Origin: Paraflavitalea pollutisoli
GTDB taxonomy: Bacteria > Bacteroidota > Bacteroidia > Chitinophagales > Chitinophagaceae
NCBI RefSeq assembly: GCF_029360705.1
Contig: NZ_JARKMX010000008.1
Span: 2,534,202 to 2,598,201 of the forward strand
DNA: 64,000 nt
Direction of reading: 5' to 3'
Shown here one piece after another: positions 34,684 through 43,416 of this stretch (position 1 is its first letter; every line of letters begins with the position of its first letter). The translations under genes and the position numbers were made by a program. The notes under the pieces were generated by a model that saw only the letters and a list, made by a program, of their open reading frames with translations, was not told the origin of the DNA and did no database searches.

Positions 34684-37239
34684 CTACAAAGAATAACGGA
34701 TCGTTACACCATATGTGCGCTGATCACCCAGCACCGCCGCATAATGACCGGCATTACCCGCCGCCGGCAACAATTGCTCGAAATAATTCCGGTTGCCGAT
34801 GTTGCGGCCCCATACAAACAACGACAATCCATTGATGGCTCGGAAACCAAGTCGTCCGTTGATGAGCGCATAACCGGGAATGTTCAGGTATTTGGAAGGC
34901 GAAGGGCTGGAAGAGAAATCAGAACGAAAATAGCTGTCGGCGCCCAGGAAGAACTTGCCACCCAGTCCAAGGAACTTACTATCGCCCGTAGTGATCTCAC
35001 CACCCAATGAACCAGCCCATTTGGAGATACCGGGCAAGTCGCCACCGGAGATATCTTTAAAGGCATTGGCGGCACCGGTTTCTTCCAGCGGCACAGGCGC
35101 ATTCTTGAAAGAAACATACTCCCCTTCGGTGTACGCGAGGGCACCATACAGCGACAGGTACTTACCCACCGATACATTGGCATCAAACTCTACGCCCCAT
35201 ACACGTACTTTCTCCGCATTGGCCAGGTAGCCGCGGTTTACACCTACTTCGGCCGTTTGCACCTGCGCCTGGTAATCCTCTACGTCGGTATGGTGGAAGG
35301 TAATATTCGCAGTAGCATTGGCAAATGGCCGGGTTTTTACACCAAACTCATAATGTGTCACATACTCCGGCTTGATCTGCGCCAGCTCGATCATCGTTTT
35401 ACCATTGGCAGTTGGCAAACCACCCAGGTTTACACCTACCGGCTTATAGCTGGTAGAAAAAGTAGCAAAGGCATTCAGCTTGCTATTGGCTTTATACGCC
35501 AATGTGATCTGTCCCGACAGGTTGTTCTCATCCACCTCCGTATCGAACGCCTGGGCCGTATACACCAGGTTCTTCAAAGCGATCAGGCTCGCATCGGTGG
35601 TTTCCAAACCACCATAGGTCTGCCGGTCGTAGTTCACTTTTTTCTTGTCGTAATTGAAACGCAGACCGGGTAGGACATGCAACTCATCGGTGATCGACCA
35701 GTCAACCTGGGCGAAGATCGCAGCACCGGTGGTTTGCAGCCGCGACTTGGTTTTAATACCAAAGCCATCGAACAGGCCGGGCGTCTTCCATTTATCGCTG
35801 GTGGTACTTTGCGAGAAACGCCATTGCGCATCGCCCGACTCTTCAATATGCACCGGATCGGTCTTCAGGTCTTGCTGAATACCGAATACACCGATCACAC
35901 CACTCAATCGGCGGGAGAAATTACCCGCATAACGCACCTCCTGCGTCCATGACTGGTGCTTAGAAGTAGCCTGCGACAATTGCAGCACAGACAGACCGGT
36001 AAAATCACGGTCATTGGATGGGTCCCAGTTCCAGTAGCGCCAGGCGGTAGTAGAGGTCAGGGTACCTTTACCGAGTTTGATATCGATATTGACCGAAGCG
36101 CCGCCGAGCTCATTGCCCGAACGCCAGGTGGTGTTGTGATCGATCAGCCGGTCGAATGGATTGCGGCTGGGCAAATTATAGTTGAGGTCTTTGATGATGT
36201 TCTCAAACTGGCGGTAAGCAGCACGTTGCGTGGTTACCACACCCGCTACCACCTGTGCATAACCATCGGGCTTTTGGCGCGACAGATCACCTGCTGCTGT
36301 AATGCTCACTTTGTCGCTGGGCGTAAAGAGCAATTGGCCGCGTACACCCAGGTTGTTGAGGTCATTGGTATATTTCTGTGTAGAGACATTGTAGATCAAG
36401 CCATCCCGCTGTGTACCCGAAAACGACAACCGGGCAGCCAGCTTTTTAGCGATTAATCCACCGGTTACGGAAGCCTTGGCCTGCACATACCCATAATTAC
36501 CATAGCTCGCTTCGAAAGTAGCGCCAGGTGTAAAGGAAGGCTTGCGCGTGGTGATGTTGAAAGCACCGGCTGTGGTATTCTTACCAAACAACGTACCCTG
36601 TGGACCACGCAATACCTCGATCTGCTCTACATCGATAAAGTCGAGGGTGGTAGCAGCCGGACGGGCAAAATACACACCGTCTACATAGAAGCCCACACCA
36701 GGATCGATACCATCATTGGTGAGGCCGAAGGTAGAACCCAGGCCACGTACATTGAGCGTGGTATTGCGGGGGTTGGAAGAATACAATTGCACCGTAGGCA
36801 CCAGTTCTTTCAAACGGTTTACATTGAAAGCACCGGTAGCTTCTACCTGCGCGCCACCCACTACCGAAATAGGAATGGGCACATCCTGCGCCGTCTCCAA
36901 CCGGCGACGCGAGGTGATCACCACTTCCGTCAGGTGATTATCACGGGCCAGCACTACATGCAGCGCATCGGCAGACAGTGAAGTGATCTCGATATCGTGC
37001 GGCTTGAATCCTACCGACGTGATACGCAATAGAAATGGAGGTTGTTTTTTAACAGCAATGCTAAACTGACCTTTATCATCAGCAATGGCATTCGAATTGG
37101 AACCCTTGATCCAAAGGGTGGCCCCGGCAACGGGCAGACCGGTACTATCTTTCACAATACCCGAAAGCGTCTGCTGTTGGGCGGCAACGCGCTGTACCAG
37201 TATAAAGAGGGGTAAAACAAGGAAGAACAACTTTCTCAT
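34684..37239 (-). CDS. TonB-dependent receptor with carboxypeptidase-like N-terminal domain
   Basis: 851 residues: signal peptide, CarboxypepD-reg-like domain (TLSGIVKDSTGLPVAGATL), plug (ETAQDVPIPISVVGG, then IEVLRGPQGTLFGKNTTAGA) and a barrel ending in YGVTIRYSL. The LRGPQGTLFGKN plug and absence of a SusD partner put it with siderophore/vitamin-type receptors rather than SusC. Ligand unknown. Upstream lie two nearly identical palindromes and a divergent 56-codon membrane protein gene, so it is probably switched by a dimeric regulator. A minus-strand TATCTTTA (37330 to 37323) may be its -7 element. Confidence 0.92.
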   Translation of the reverse strand: MRKLFFLVLPLFILVQRVAAQQQTLSGIVKDSTGLPVAGATLWIKGSNSNAIADDKGQFSIAVKKQPPFLLRITSVGFKPHDIEITSLSADALHVVLARDNHLTEVVITSRRRLETAQDVPIPISVVGGAQVEATGAFNVNRLKELVPTVQLYSSNPRNTTLNVRGLGSTFGLTNDGIDPGVGFYVDGVYFARPAATTLDFIDVEQIEVLRGPQGTLFGKNTTAGAFNITTRKPSFTPGATFEASYGNYGYVQAKASVTGGLIAKKLAARLSFSGTQRDGLIYNVSTQKYTNDLNNLGVRGQLLFTPSDKVSITAAGDLSRQKPDGYAQVVAGVVTTQRAAYRQFENIIKDLNYNLPSRNPFDRLIDHNTTWRSGNELGGASVNIDIKLGKGTLTSTTAWRYWNWDPSNDRDFTGLSVLQLSQATSKHQSWTQEVRYAGNFSRRLSGVIGVFGIQQDLKTDPVHIEESGDAQWRFSQSTTSDKWKTPGLFDGFGIKTKSRLQTTGAAIFAQVDWSITDELHVLPGLRFNYDKKKVNYDRQTYGGLETTDASLIALKNLVYTAQAFDTEVDENNLSGQITLAYKANSKLNAFATFSTSYKPVGVNLGGLPTANGKTMIELAQIKPEYVTHYEFGVKTRPFANATANITFHHTDVEDYQAQVQTAEVGVNRGYLANAEKVRVWGVEFDANVSVGKYLSLYGALAYTEGEYVSFKNAPVPLEETGAANAFKDISGGDLPGISKWAGSLGGEITTGDSKFLGLGGKFFLGADSYFRSDFSSSPSPSKYLNIPGYALINGRLGFRAINGLSLFVWGRNIGNRNYFEQLLPAAGNAGHYAAVLGDQRTYGVTIRYSL

Positions 37240-37349
37240 ACAATAGGTGGTTAATGCATTTATTAGTAGTTAGTTTATGACCAGGAACGTTATTATATAG
37301 TGGGTATAGCTCTCCCGGCAGAATAAAGATAGTACAGAATTAGTATAGT

Positions 37350-37364
37350 CTACTAATTTAGTAG
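37350..37364. promoter_or_regulatory. Operator palindrome, copy 1
   Basis: CTACTAATTTAGTAG: 7-bp arms around one central T. It shares AGTC before and GGTAAT after with copy 2, so the repeated block is about 25 bp. It lies 110 bp upstream of the TonB receptor start and just upstream of a plus-strand -7 box. Confidence 0.65.
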
Positions 37365-37368
37365 GTAA

Positions 37369-37376
37369 TATATTTG
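37369..37376 (+). promoter_or_regulatory. -7 box for the 56-codon gene
   Basis: TATATTTG matches TAnnTTTG and lies between the two operator copies, 54 bp before ATG 37423. No TTG is found at the correct -33 distance; copy 1 occupies that spacer, so the promoter may need the regulator. Confidence 0.4.
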
Positions 37377-37392
37377 AGGTTTTGATTTAAGT

Positions 37393-37407
37393 CCACTAAT
37401 TTAGTGG
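37393..37407. promoter_or_regulatory. Operator palindrome, copy 2
   Basis: CCACTAATTTAGTGG, the same palindrome as copy 1 with compensating changes in both arms (T/A to C/G), so the symmetry itself is kept. Start-to-start distance is 43 bp, close to four helical turns. It lies 15 bp upstream of ATG 37423. Confidence 0.65.
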
Positions 37408-37422
37408 GTAATTATAACAGCC

Positions 37423-37593
37423 ATGGAGCTAGGCATCATTTCGGAGCAGGTGAACAACCAGCTATTATACAGCTGCATAGCTGGTTTGGTTGTACTATTC
37501 TCCCTATTTTATTATTCATTCAGGCGGCTTCGAAAAAAAATACTACGGCAGCGTACAGAAGCCTTGCTTTTTGAAGAAGACTTCATTCCCTGA
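37423..37593 (+). CDS. Small single-pass membrane protein, 56 residues
   Basis: ATG GAG CTA GGC ... TGA gives 56 codons, too short for routine gene calls. Residues 17-33 (SCIAGLVVLFSLFYYSF) form one membrane span. It is followed by a strongly basic segment RRLRKKILRQR and an acidic tail FEEDFIP, so the C-terminus should be cytoplasmic by the positive-inside rule. It is divergent from the TonB receptor, with the two palindromes between, suggesting shared control. A glycosyltransferase gene follows 98 bp later. No family recognised. Confidence 0.5.
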   Translation: MELGIISEQVNNQLLYSCIAGLVVLFSLFYYSFRRLRKKILRQRTEALLFEEDFIP

Positions 37594-37691
37594 TCAACAA
37601 GCCGTCCCACCATTTATTACATGGAGCTTTACAGCTCCCGTTTTCATAATTCCACCCAATATTTTGTAGTTTTAAGGAAACCACCCGGATC

Positions 37692-38672
37692 ATGATCGAT
37701 ACCAGGACCGGCGTTTCCGTCATCATCTGTTGTTACAACAGCGAGGCCCGCATCGTACCAACGCTGCAGCACCTCGCTGCCCAACGAACACCGATCGACC
37801 TGCCCTGGGAGATCGTACTGGTCGACAATGCCTCCACCGACAACACCGGCTCCTTTGCCGCCGGCATCTGGCAATCGCTCGGCGCTCCCGCCAGCCTTCA
37901 CGTCGTGCAGGAAGCTGAGCCCGGACAACAACAAGCCCGTAAAAAAGGCGTAGCCACTGCCCGCTACGATTGTATCATCTTCTGCGACGATGATAACTGG
38001 CTGGCCAAAGATTATGTGGCTGTGGCCTATGAAGTAATGAACAGCATAGACAATATCGGCGCCGCAGGCGGTAGCAACGAGCCCACCAGCGATGCAGACA
38101 CCTGGCCCGACTGGTTCGATAGCTACCGCGACAAGTATGCCTTGGGCACACCCGCCTCCGCGACCGGCGATATCAGCCACCGGGGATTCATACTCGGCGC
38201 CGGACTCATCACCCGTCGCCACCTCTTCCAGGAAATGTACCACCCCCGCTACCCCTCCCTGCTGGGGGGACGACAGGGTGCCACCCTCAGCACCGGCGAC
38301 GACTTTGAATATTGCAAAAGATTATTATTGAGAGGCCACCAGCTCTATTATGATGAACGCCTCAGCCTGCAACATTTCATCCCGCAGGAACGGTTGACGA
38401 TCCCCTACCGCGAACAACTGATGGACGGTATCGGGCAGGCAGGCATCGTATTACAGGAATACGACCATGCCCTGCGCTTCTATCGACGCAACTACCACAA
38501 GAACCGCTGGCGCCTGATGGCCCTCACCCCATTGCGCATAGTATTGTCTCGCTGGAAACTTATCAACAGACTGCTGGAAGAAGAACAGCAAACCTTGTTT
38601 TATACCACCCCGCTCAGCTGGAACCCACACCCCATACGTACGCCCATCAAAAGATTCCTCTACCGCCTGTAA
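37692..38672 (+). CDS. Family 2 glycosyltransferase
   Basis: 326 residues. GT-A opening SVIICCYNSEARIVPTLQHL, nucleotide strand VLVDNASTDNT, metal motif FCDDDNWLAKDY (DDD), and acceptor-side LSTGDDFEYCKRLLLRG. The C-terminal basic region (RRNYHKNRWRLM) suggests membrane association. The next gene starts 31 bp later on the same strand, so they are likely one transcript. Substrates unknown. Confidence 0.88.
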   Translation: MIDTRTGVSVIICCYNSEARIVPTLQHLAAQRTPIDLPWEIVLVDNASTDNTGSFAAGIWQSLGAPASLHVVQEAEPGQQQARKKGVATARYDCIIFCDDDNWLAKDYVAVAYEVMNSIDNIGAAGGSNEPTSDADTWPDWFDSYRDKYALGTPASATGDISHRGFILGAGLITRRHLFQEMYHPRYPSLLGGRQGATLSTGDDFEYCKRLLLRGHQLYYDERLSLQHFIPQERLTIPYREQLMDGIGQAGIVLQEYDHALRFYRRNYHKNRWRLMALTPLRIVLSRWKLINRLLEEEQQTLFYTTPLSWNPHPIRTPIKRFLYRL

Positions 38673-38703
38673 CCGTACCACACCAACAACCACCACCCAC
38701 AAC

Positions 38704-39372
38704 ATGGCAACCACACCACGCTACAAGATCTTTTCTTTCTACAAAGGCAATGTAAACCCCAAGGTACCACGTTACCAAAAGGCGGTCTTCCGCTATTTCG
38801 GACAAACAGTACACCAGGTCGTGCGGGAAGATTTCGAACACGGCGACTTTCTCAATCATATCTGTCGCACAGAAAAAGACACCGACTACCTGATCTTCTT
38901 TGATATTGATTGTGTGCCCGTCAGCAAACAATGGTTGCCGCGCCTCCTGCGCGACCTGCAGCAGCCACGCAGCATCGTCGGCGCGGCGCAGACAGCCAAC
39001 CACCTGGGCAATGGAGAGAATCTATATATCGGTCCTTTCTTCTTTGGCATATCCACGGCCTACCTGCGCGAACTCGATTACCCCGACATGCGCATGACCG
39101 ACACCATGGACGCCGGACAAAACCTCACCGCCGTGATTGAGCAGCGCGGTGGCCATGTCAACTATTGGTGGCCCACCCACATCGAGAAAAAGGAATGGAA
39201 ACTCTTTCATCCTACACACACTGATTTCGGTCCGGGTACCACGTACAATAATCTGGTGTACCACGCCTTCTTCTCCCGCTTCGACCTCGCCGACCGGTTC
39301 GTGATCAAATCCAAACAACTCATTAAGGGATCATTCTATGGCTACAAATGGCCCTGGAAGAAAGTATCGTGA
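38704..39372 (+). CDS. Glycosyltransferase-like protein (GT-A fold)
   Basis: 222 residues, no signal peptide. YLIFFDIDCVPVSKQWLP has the strand followed by D-x-D expected in a GT-A enzyme. Further conserved-looking parts are VGAAQTANHLGNGENLYIGP and DTMDAGQNLTAVIEQRG. It is shorter than most GT2 enzymes and lacks their typical N-terminal strand, reading instead YKIFSFYKGNVNPKV. It follows a GT2 gene by 31 bp and converges on another 10 bp away. Role as a sugar transferase is inferred from motif and setting. Confidence 0.65.
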   Translation: MATTPRYKIFSFYKGNVNPKVPRYQKAVFRYFGQTVHQVVREDFEHGDFLNHICRTEKDTDYLIFFDIDCVPVSKQWLPRLLRDLQQPRSIVGAAQTANHLGNGENLYIGPFFFGISTAYLRELDYPDMRMTDTMDAGQNLTAVIEQRGGHVNYWWPTHIEKKEWKLFHPTHTDFGPGTTYNNLVYHAFFSRFDLADRFVIKSKQLIKGSFYGYKWPWKKVS

Positions 39373-39382
39373 GCAAGGACTG

Positions 39383-40498
39383 CTACAGGAAGTAATAAAG
39401 CGTACAGTAGATCAACACCGGATACAAGATCCACTTGATGGTCTTGCGTGTGTTGAGTCGATAAAAGAAGATACGCTGCACGCGGCCGTCATCGTGAAAC
39501 CGTTCGCCCAGGCCCGTCAACCGGCCGCGTTTCAGATTTCCCCACAACACACCGCATTCATACACCCACCGCAACAGGATCACGTACCACAGCATGGCAA
39601 TACTGATCACCTGCGAGCGCTTCAACGCCTGGATGGTCGTGGCCAATACTTCGATCAACAATACGCCCCCCACAAAGAACAACCAGGCACACAAAGCAAC
39701 AAGCTTGAATATAAACAGCGGCACCAGTGCCAGCAAGGCCAGGAACAACACCTCCGGAGTATTGAAGAAGTCGCGATAGGTATACCGTGGATTCAACTGC
39801 CCCAGCCAACTGTTGCCGACACCGTAGCGGAACGTACGGCGATACATCGGTTTCTCTTCCGCCCACCAGGGATGCGTCACGGCGGCGGCGGGCAGGCATT
39901 GATAATTGACGCCACCCTGTTTTTCCCGCACGCGCAACAGCAGGTCCACATCTTCACCGCCCCCCGCCGCCGGGTAGCGCAGCGAAAAGCGGTCGGTCCC
40001 CAACGCGTGGCGGCTGATGAGCAGGTTGGCGGTAGCACCCCAGGCATACTCCTTCTGCCGCCGCGCAATGGTAAAAATATCCATGGCACCCGTCGCACAG
40101 ATAGCCTGCGTAAAGGCTTTCGAAGCCGGTGGCAATTCCACCAAGCCTATAAAACCGGTGGCGGTAGGGTGCTGCATGATAGCCGCAGCATAGATCTCGA
40201 GCAGATCGACCGGCACATGCACATCATCATCGAGCAACAAGATCCAGTCTCCAGTGCCCATATCGATCCCTTTATTGCGACTCGCCGGTGCACCCAGGTT
40301 CTGCTCGTTGCGTACCAACGACACATCCTCCTGATTACTTATAGCCACTAATTCCGGAGGAAGCTTGACCAATGGATCATCGATGATGAGGAAGAACTTC
40401 ATCACCGTATTGGCAGGACGTTTCAACTGTAAGATCGAAAGCAGGTAGTCAATTGCCGGCCTGAAAGAGGGAATCACCACATCTATGCTTATCTTCAT
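39383..40498 (-). CDS. Membrane-associated family 2 glycosyltransferase
   Basis: 371 residues. GT-A opening DVVIPSFRPAIDYLLSIL, nucleotide region LGAPASRNKGID, metal motif ILLLDDDVHVPVDLL, and acceptor segment AAGGGEDVDLLLRV. C-terminal hydrophobic segments at about 260-305 and 350-371 (WILYPVLIYCTLYYFL) anchor it in the inner membrane. This fits a transferase acting on a lipid-linked glycan. Confidence 0.88.
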   Translation of the reverse strand: MKISIDVVIPSFRPAIDYLLSILQLKRPANTVMKFFLIIDDPLVKLPPELVAISNQEDVSLVRNEQNLGAPASRNKGIDMGTGDWILLLDDDVHVPVDLLEIYAAAIMQHPTATGFIGLVELPPASKAFTQAICATGAMDIFTIARRQKEYAWGATANLLISRHALGTDRFSLRYPAAGGGEDVDLLLRVREKQGGVNYQCLPAAAVTHPWWAEEKPMYRRTFRYGVGNSWLGQLNPRYTYRDFFNTPEVLFLALLALVPLFIFKLVALCAWLFFVGGVLLIEVLATTIQALKRSQVISIAMLWYVILLRWVYECGVLWGNLKRGRLTGLGERFHDDGRVQRIFFYRLNTRKTIKWILYPVLIYCTLYYFL

Positions 40499-40591
40499 AG
40501 CGAAATCCGTTGATCAGTATAGCTGGCCAGGCATTTGCGGGCAAAGCTTTGATTCTCTAATGTAAAACAATATCCGAACAAAGGCAGCACC

Positions 40592-41527
40592 ATGAAAGCT
40601 TATTTTACCATCTGCTCTAACAACTACCTAGCCTATGCCGCCACCCTGGGCCGCTCACTCGGGCAGCACGATACGGGTACCACCTTCCTGCTCATTCTCT
40701 GCGACGAAAAGCACCCCGACATCGACTACAGCACCGTCGCCGACGAAGTCATTCCTATCAAAGACATAGAGCCCCTCATCAACGACCTGGCCGCCAAATA
40801 CAATATCATCGAACTCAATACCTGCATCAAACCCAAAGCCTTTCAATACCTCTTGCAGGAACGTGGCTTCGACACCGTCATCTACCTCGATCCCGATATC
40901 CAGGTATTCGATTCGCTCAACAACCTGGATACTGCACTCCACGAAGCCAACATCCTCCTTACCCCCCATATCTACACTCCCATCCCACTCGATGGAAAAC
41001 AACCGGCAGAATCCGTCTTCCTCAATTTTGGCCTTTACAACCTGGGTTTCCTCGCCGTACGCGCTCATGACGAAGTATACCGGTTCCTCGACTGGTGGAA
41101 AGAACGTACCTACCAGCAAGGTTACATCGATGTCTACAATGGCATCTTTGTAGATCAGCTGCCCGTCAACTTTGTACCCCTCTTTTTCAAAGGCGTGCAC
41201 ATACTACAAGATCCCGGGCTCAATATGGCGCCCTGGAACCTGCACGAACGTACCCTGACTACCCAGGGCATGCAACAACTTGTCAACAATACCCATCCCC
41301 TGCGCTTCTTCCACTTCAGCTCATTCAACATCGACAAGATCGAGTTGCCCTTTGCCCGGTACAACCGGTATACCCTGGCACAACGCCCCGACCTGTTGTT
41401 CATTTACCAGGAGTATGCACGTGCCCTGCAAAATGCCGGACACGAGAAATACCGGACAATCGCTTGCGTGTATGACCGCAAACGCAGTCAGGGTTCGGTC
41501 TTCAATAAACTCATGGGGAGAAAATAA
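40592..41527 (+). CDS. Glycosyltransferase, GT8-like
   Basis: 311 residues. The opening AYFTICSNNYLAYAATLGRS and the motif VIYLDPDIQVFDSL (D-x-D within L-D-P-D) resemble retaining GT8-type enzymes rather than GT2. LNFGLYNLGFLAV and GIFVDQLPVNFVP form the acceptor side, and FFHFSSFN carries a His that in GT8 helps bind the metal. Sugar and acceptor are unknown. It is divergent from the membrane-associated GT2 gene. Confidence 0.8.
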   Translation: MKAYFTICSNNYLAYAATLGRSLGQHDTGTTFLLILCDEKHPDIDYSTVADEVIPIKDIEPLINDLAAKYNIIELNTCIKPKAFQYLLQERGFDTVIYLDPDIQVFDSLNNLDTALHEANILLTPHIYTPIPLDGKQPAESVFLNFGLYNLGFLAVRAHDEVYRFLDWWKERTYQQGYIDVYNGIFVDQLPVNFVPLFFKGVHILQDPGLNMAPWNLHERTLTTQGMQQLVNNTHPLRFFHFSSFNIDKIELPFARYNRYTLAQRPDLLFIYQEYARALQNAGHEKYRTIACVYDRKRSQGSVFNKLMGRK

Positions 41528-41536
41528 GCGCAGCGG

Positions 41537-42298
41537 TTACCAATTGGGTTCGCCATATACTTTCTTGCGAAACTTCTTCCAACGGAAACGCATGTATACC
41601 CACCAGCCAAGATGGGCACGCACCAGTGCTGGCTTGTCTTGTTTGAAAAGCCGATCAGTATGTAAGGAGGAGAAACCCGTCATGTTGTACTGCACGATAT
41701 CCAGTGGTTGCCAGGAACGCTTTACCTGCGGATCGCCCCATAGGCGGATATTAAGTGCATAGTCCGCAAAGATGCGGTATTGCGGGTCGTATTGGTATTG
41801 TTGAAATATTCGGGCGGGATAAAGAATAGCCTGGTGATTGACACAGTACTTCGCGATGCGGTATTTGCTGAAGGGACCGCCCAGCAATTCATAACTGGGT
41901 CGTACCCGGTCGCGGTAAGCCGGTTGGCTATTGCCGTAGTAGAGCGTATCGTCATCCTGTAGCAAGGCTACCATCTGTTTGAAGTCGGGCAACAACCGGT
42001 CATCCGTGCCGAGGAAATGGATCCAGGTACCGCGCGCCAACCGTACCCCTTTATTCAAGGCATCATAAATACCCCGGTCGGGCTCGCTGACCCATTGCAG
42101 CGACAACACATGCTCCTGTTGCAATACCTGCAGCGTATGATCCTGGCTGCCACCATCAACCACCACCACCTCCAGATCGGCGATGCCCAACGCCCTAATC
42201 GACGACAAACAGGCTGCCAATTGATCGCCGGCATTGAAACAGGCGATCACGATACTGACCCGGGGAGCCGATGGGTAATGCATAGCGGGAGTATTCAT
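41537..42298 (-). CDS. Family 2 glycosyltransferase
   Basis: 253 residues, a compact GT-A domain: SIVIACFNAGDQLAACL, VVVDGGSQDHT, SEPDRGIYDALNKGV and the metal-site motif FLGTDDRLLPDF. The SEPDRGIYDAMNKG pattern is common in enzymes of lipopolysaccharide and exopolysaccharide synthesis. Convergent with the GT8-like gene, 9 bp apart, and almost back to back with the gene at 42373. Confidence 0.9.
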   Translation of the reverse strand: MNTPAMHYPSAPRVSIVIACFNAGDQLAACLSSIRALGIADLEVVVVDGGSQDHTLQVLQQEHVLSLQWVSEPDRGIYDALNKGVRLARGTWIHFLGTDDRLLPDFKQMVALLQDDDTLYYGNSQPAYRDRVRPSYELLGGPFSKYRIAKYCVNHQAILYPARIFQQYQYDPQYRIFADYALNIRLWGDPQVKRSWQPLDIVQYNMTGFSSLHTDRLFKQDKPALVRAHLGWWVYMRFRWKKFRKKVYGEPNW

Positions 42299-42372
42299 AC
42301 CCTATGTTAACGAAAATTGTAATGTTAAAAAACTTATTTTTAAGCAGCGTTTCGCACCTTACCGGATACAGC

Positions 42373-43329
42373 ATGGCATACACCGTTCAATCGCCCGTTT
42401 TGTTGTTGATTTTCAACCGGCCCGACAAAGGCGCCCTGGTGTTTGACCGCATCCGGCAGGTAAAACCAGCCCGGCTGTACATCGCCGCCGACGCGCCGCG
42501 ACCGGGCAACGAGCAGGATGTGCAGCTATGTCAACAGGCCCGTGCCATTGTACAACAGGTCGACTGGGATTGCGAGGTCCAGACACGCCTGCTCGATGAA
42601 CACCGGGGTTGCCGCATAGCCGTATCCGATGCCATCACCTGGTTCTTCCACCACGAAGCAGAAGGCATCATACTCGAAGATGATTGCCTGCCCGCCATCA
42701 GCTTCTTTTCCTTCTGCGATGCACTGCTCGATACATACCGCAACGATGAACGCATACACACCATCACCGGCACCAACCTGCAAAACGGACGTCAATGGGG
42801 CGATGCCACCTACTATTATTCACACTACAACAATATCTGGGGATGGGCCAGCTGGCGAAGGGTATGGGAAAAATATGATCGCGATCTGCAACGGTTCAAA
42901 GCTGCAGATGTACCAGCCATACTACAACCCCTGTACAACGACCGGTTGCTGACCGAAGACTGGACACTCAACTTTCAACAGTTGCAATCAGGCGCTATCG
43001 ATACCTGGGATCACCAGTTAAACTTTCTCACCTTCTTCGAAAAGGCCTACTGCATCACCCCCAACACCAACCTCATCAGCAATATCGGGTTTGGTCAGCA
43101 TGCTACACATACCCACCACGCCGATAACCACCACGCCAATCTACCGGTCGGAGAGATCGATACCATCATCCATCCGGAGCACATGATACCCGAACCATCC
43201 GCCGATTATTATTTTCTGCAGAAAGAACACAACCTCATCGAACGCTGGCGCATCTACAACAAACCCAAGCGTCGTTTTAAGAGATGGTTGAAAGCATGGA
43301 TAAGCAAGAACAAACCCGAACACCCATAG
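42373..43329 (+). CDS. Nucleotide-diphospho-sugar transferase-like glycosyltransferase
   Basis: 318 residues from the ATG at 42373 (MAYTVQSPVLLLIFNRPDK). The frame opens at 42304, but the 23 extra codons are unlike the family. GIILEDDCLPAISFF supplies the D-D-x metal motif; RGCRIAVSDAITWFF precedes it. NNIWGWASWRRVW is the aromatic segment I associate with the hemolytic/glycosyltransferase-like NDP-sugar proteins of Bacteroidota. The HATHTHHADNHH stretch is His-rich, perhaps metal-binding. Substrates unknown. Confidence 0.8.
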   Translation: MAYTVQSPVLLLIFNRPDKGALVFDRIRQVKPARLYIAADAPRPGNEQDVQLCQQARAIVQQVDWDCEVQTRLLDEHRGCRIAVSDAITWFFHHEAEGIILEDDCLPAISFFSFCDALLDTYRNDERIHTITGTNLQNGRQWGDATYYYSHYNNIWGWASWRRVWEKYDRDLQRFKAADVPAILQPLYNDRLLTEDWTLNFQQLQSGAIDTWDHQLNFLTFFEKAYCITPNTNLISNIGFGQHATHTHHADNHHANLPVGEIDTIIHPEHMIPEPSADYYFLQKEHNLIERWRIYNKPKRRFKRWLKAWISKNKPEHP

Positions 43330-43416
43330 CCAACGGGCTTGATGCCCATCGGCATTCCACCCTCAATAGGGCTACACTGTAGACAACTCCCTGCTTCCCG
43401 TAACAAAGACGCTTCC

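Noticed and set aside
39338-40351. 337-codon plus-strand frame opposite a glycosyltransferase
   Set aside because: His/Gln-rich text typical of reading GC-biased genes backwards; the minus-strand gene has clear GT2 motifs.
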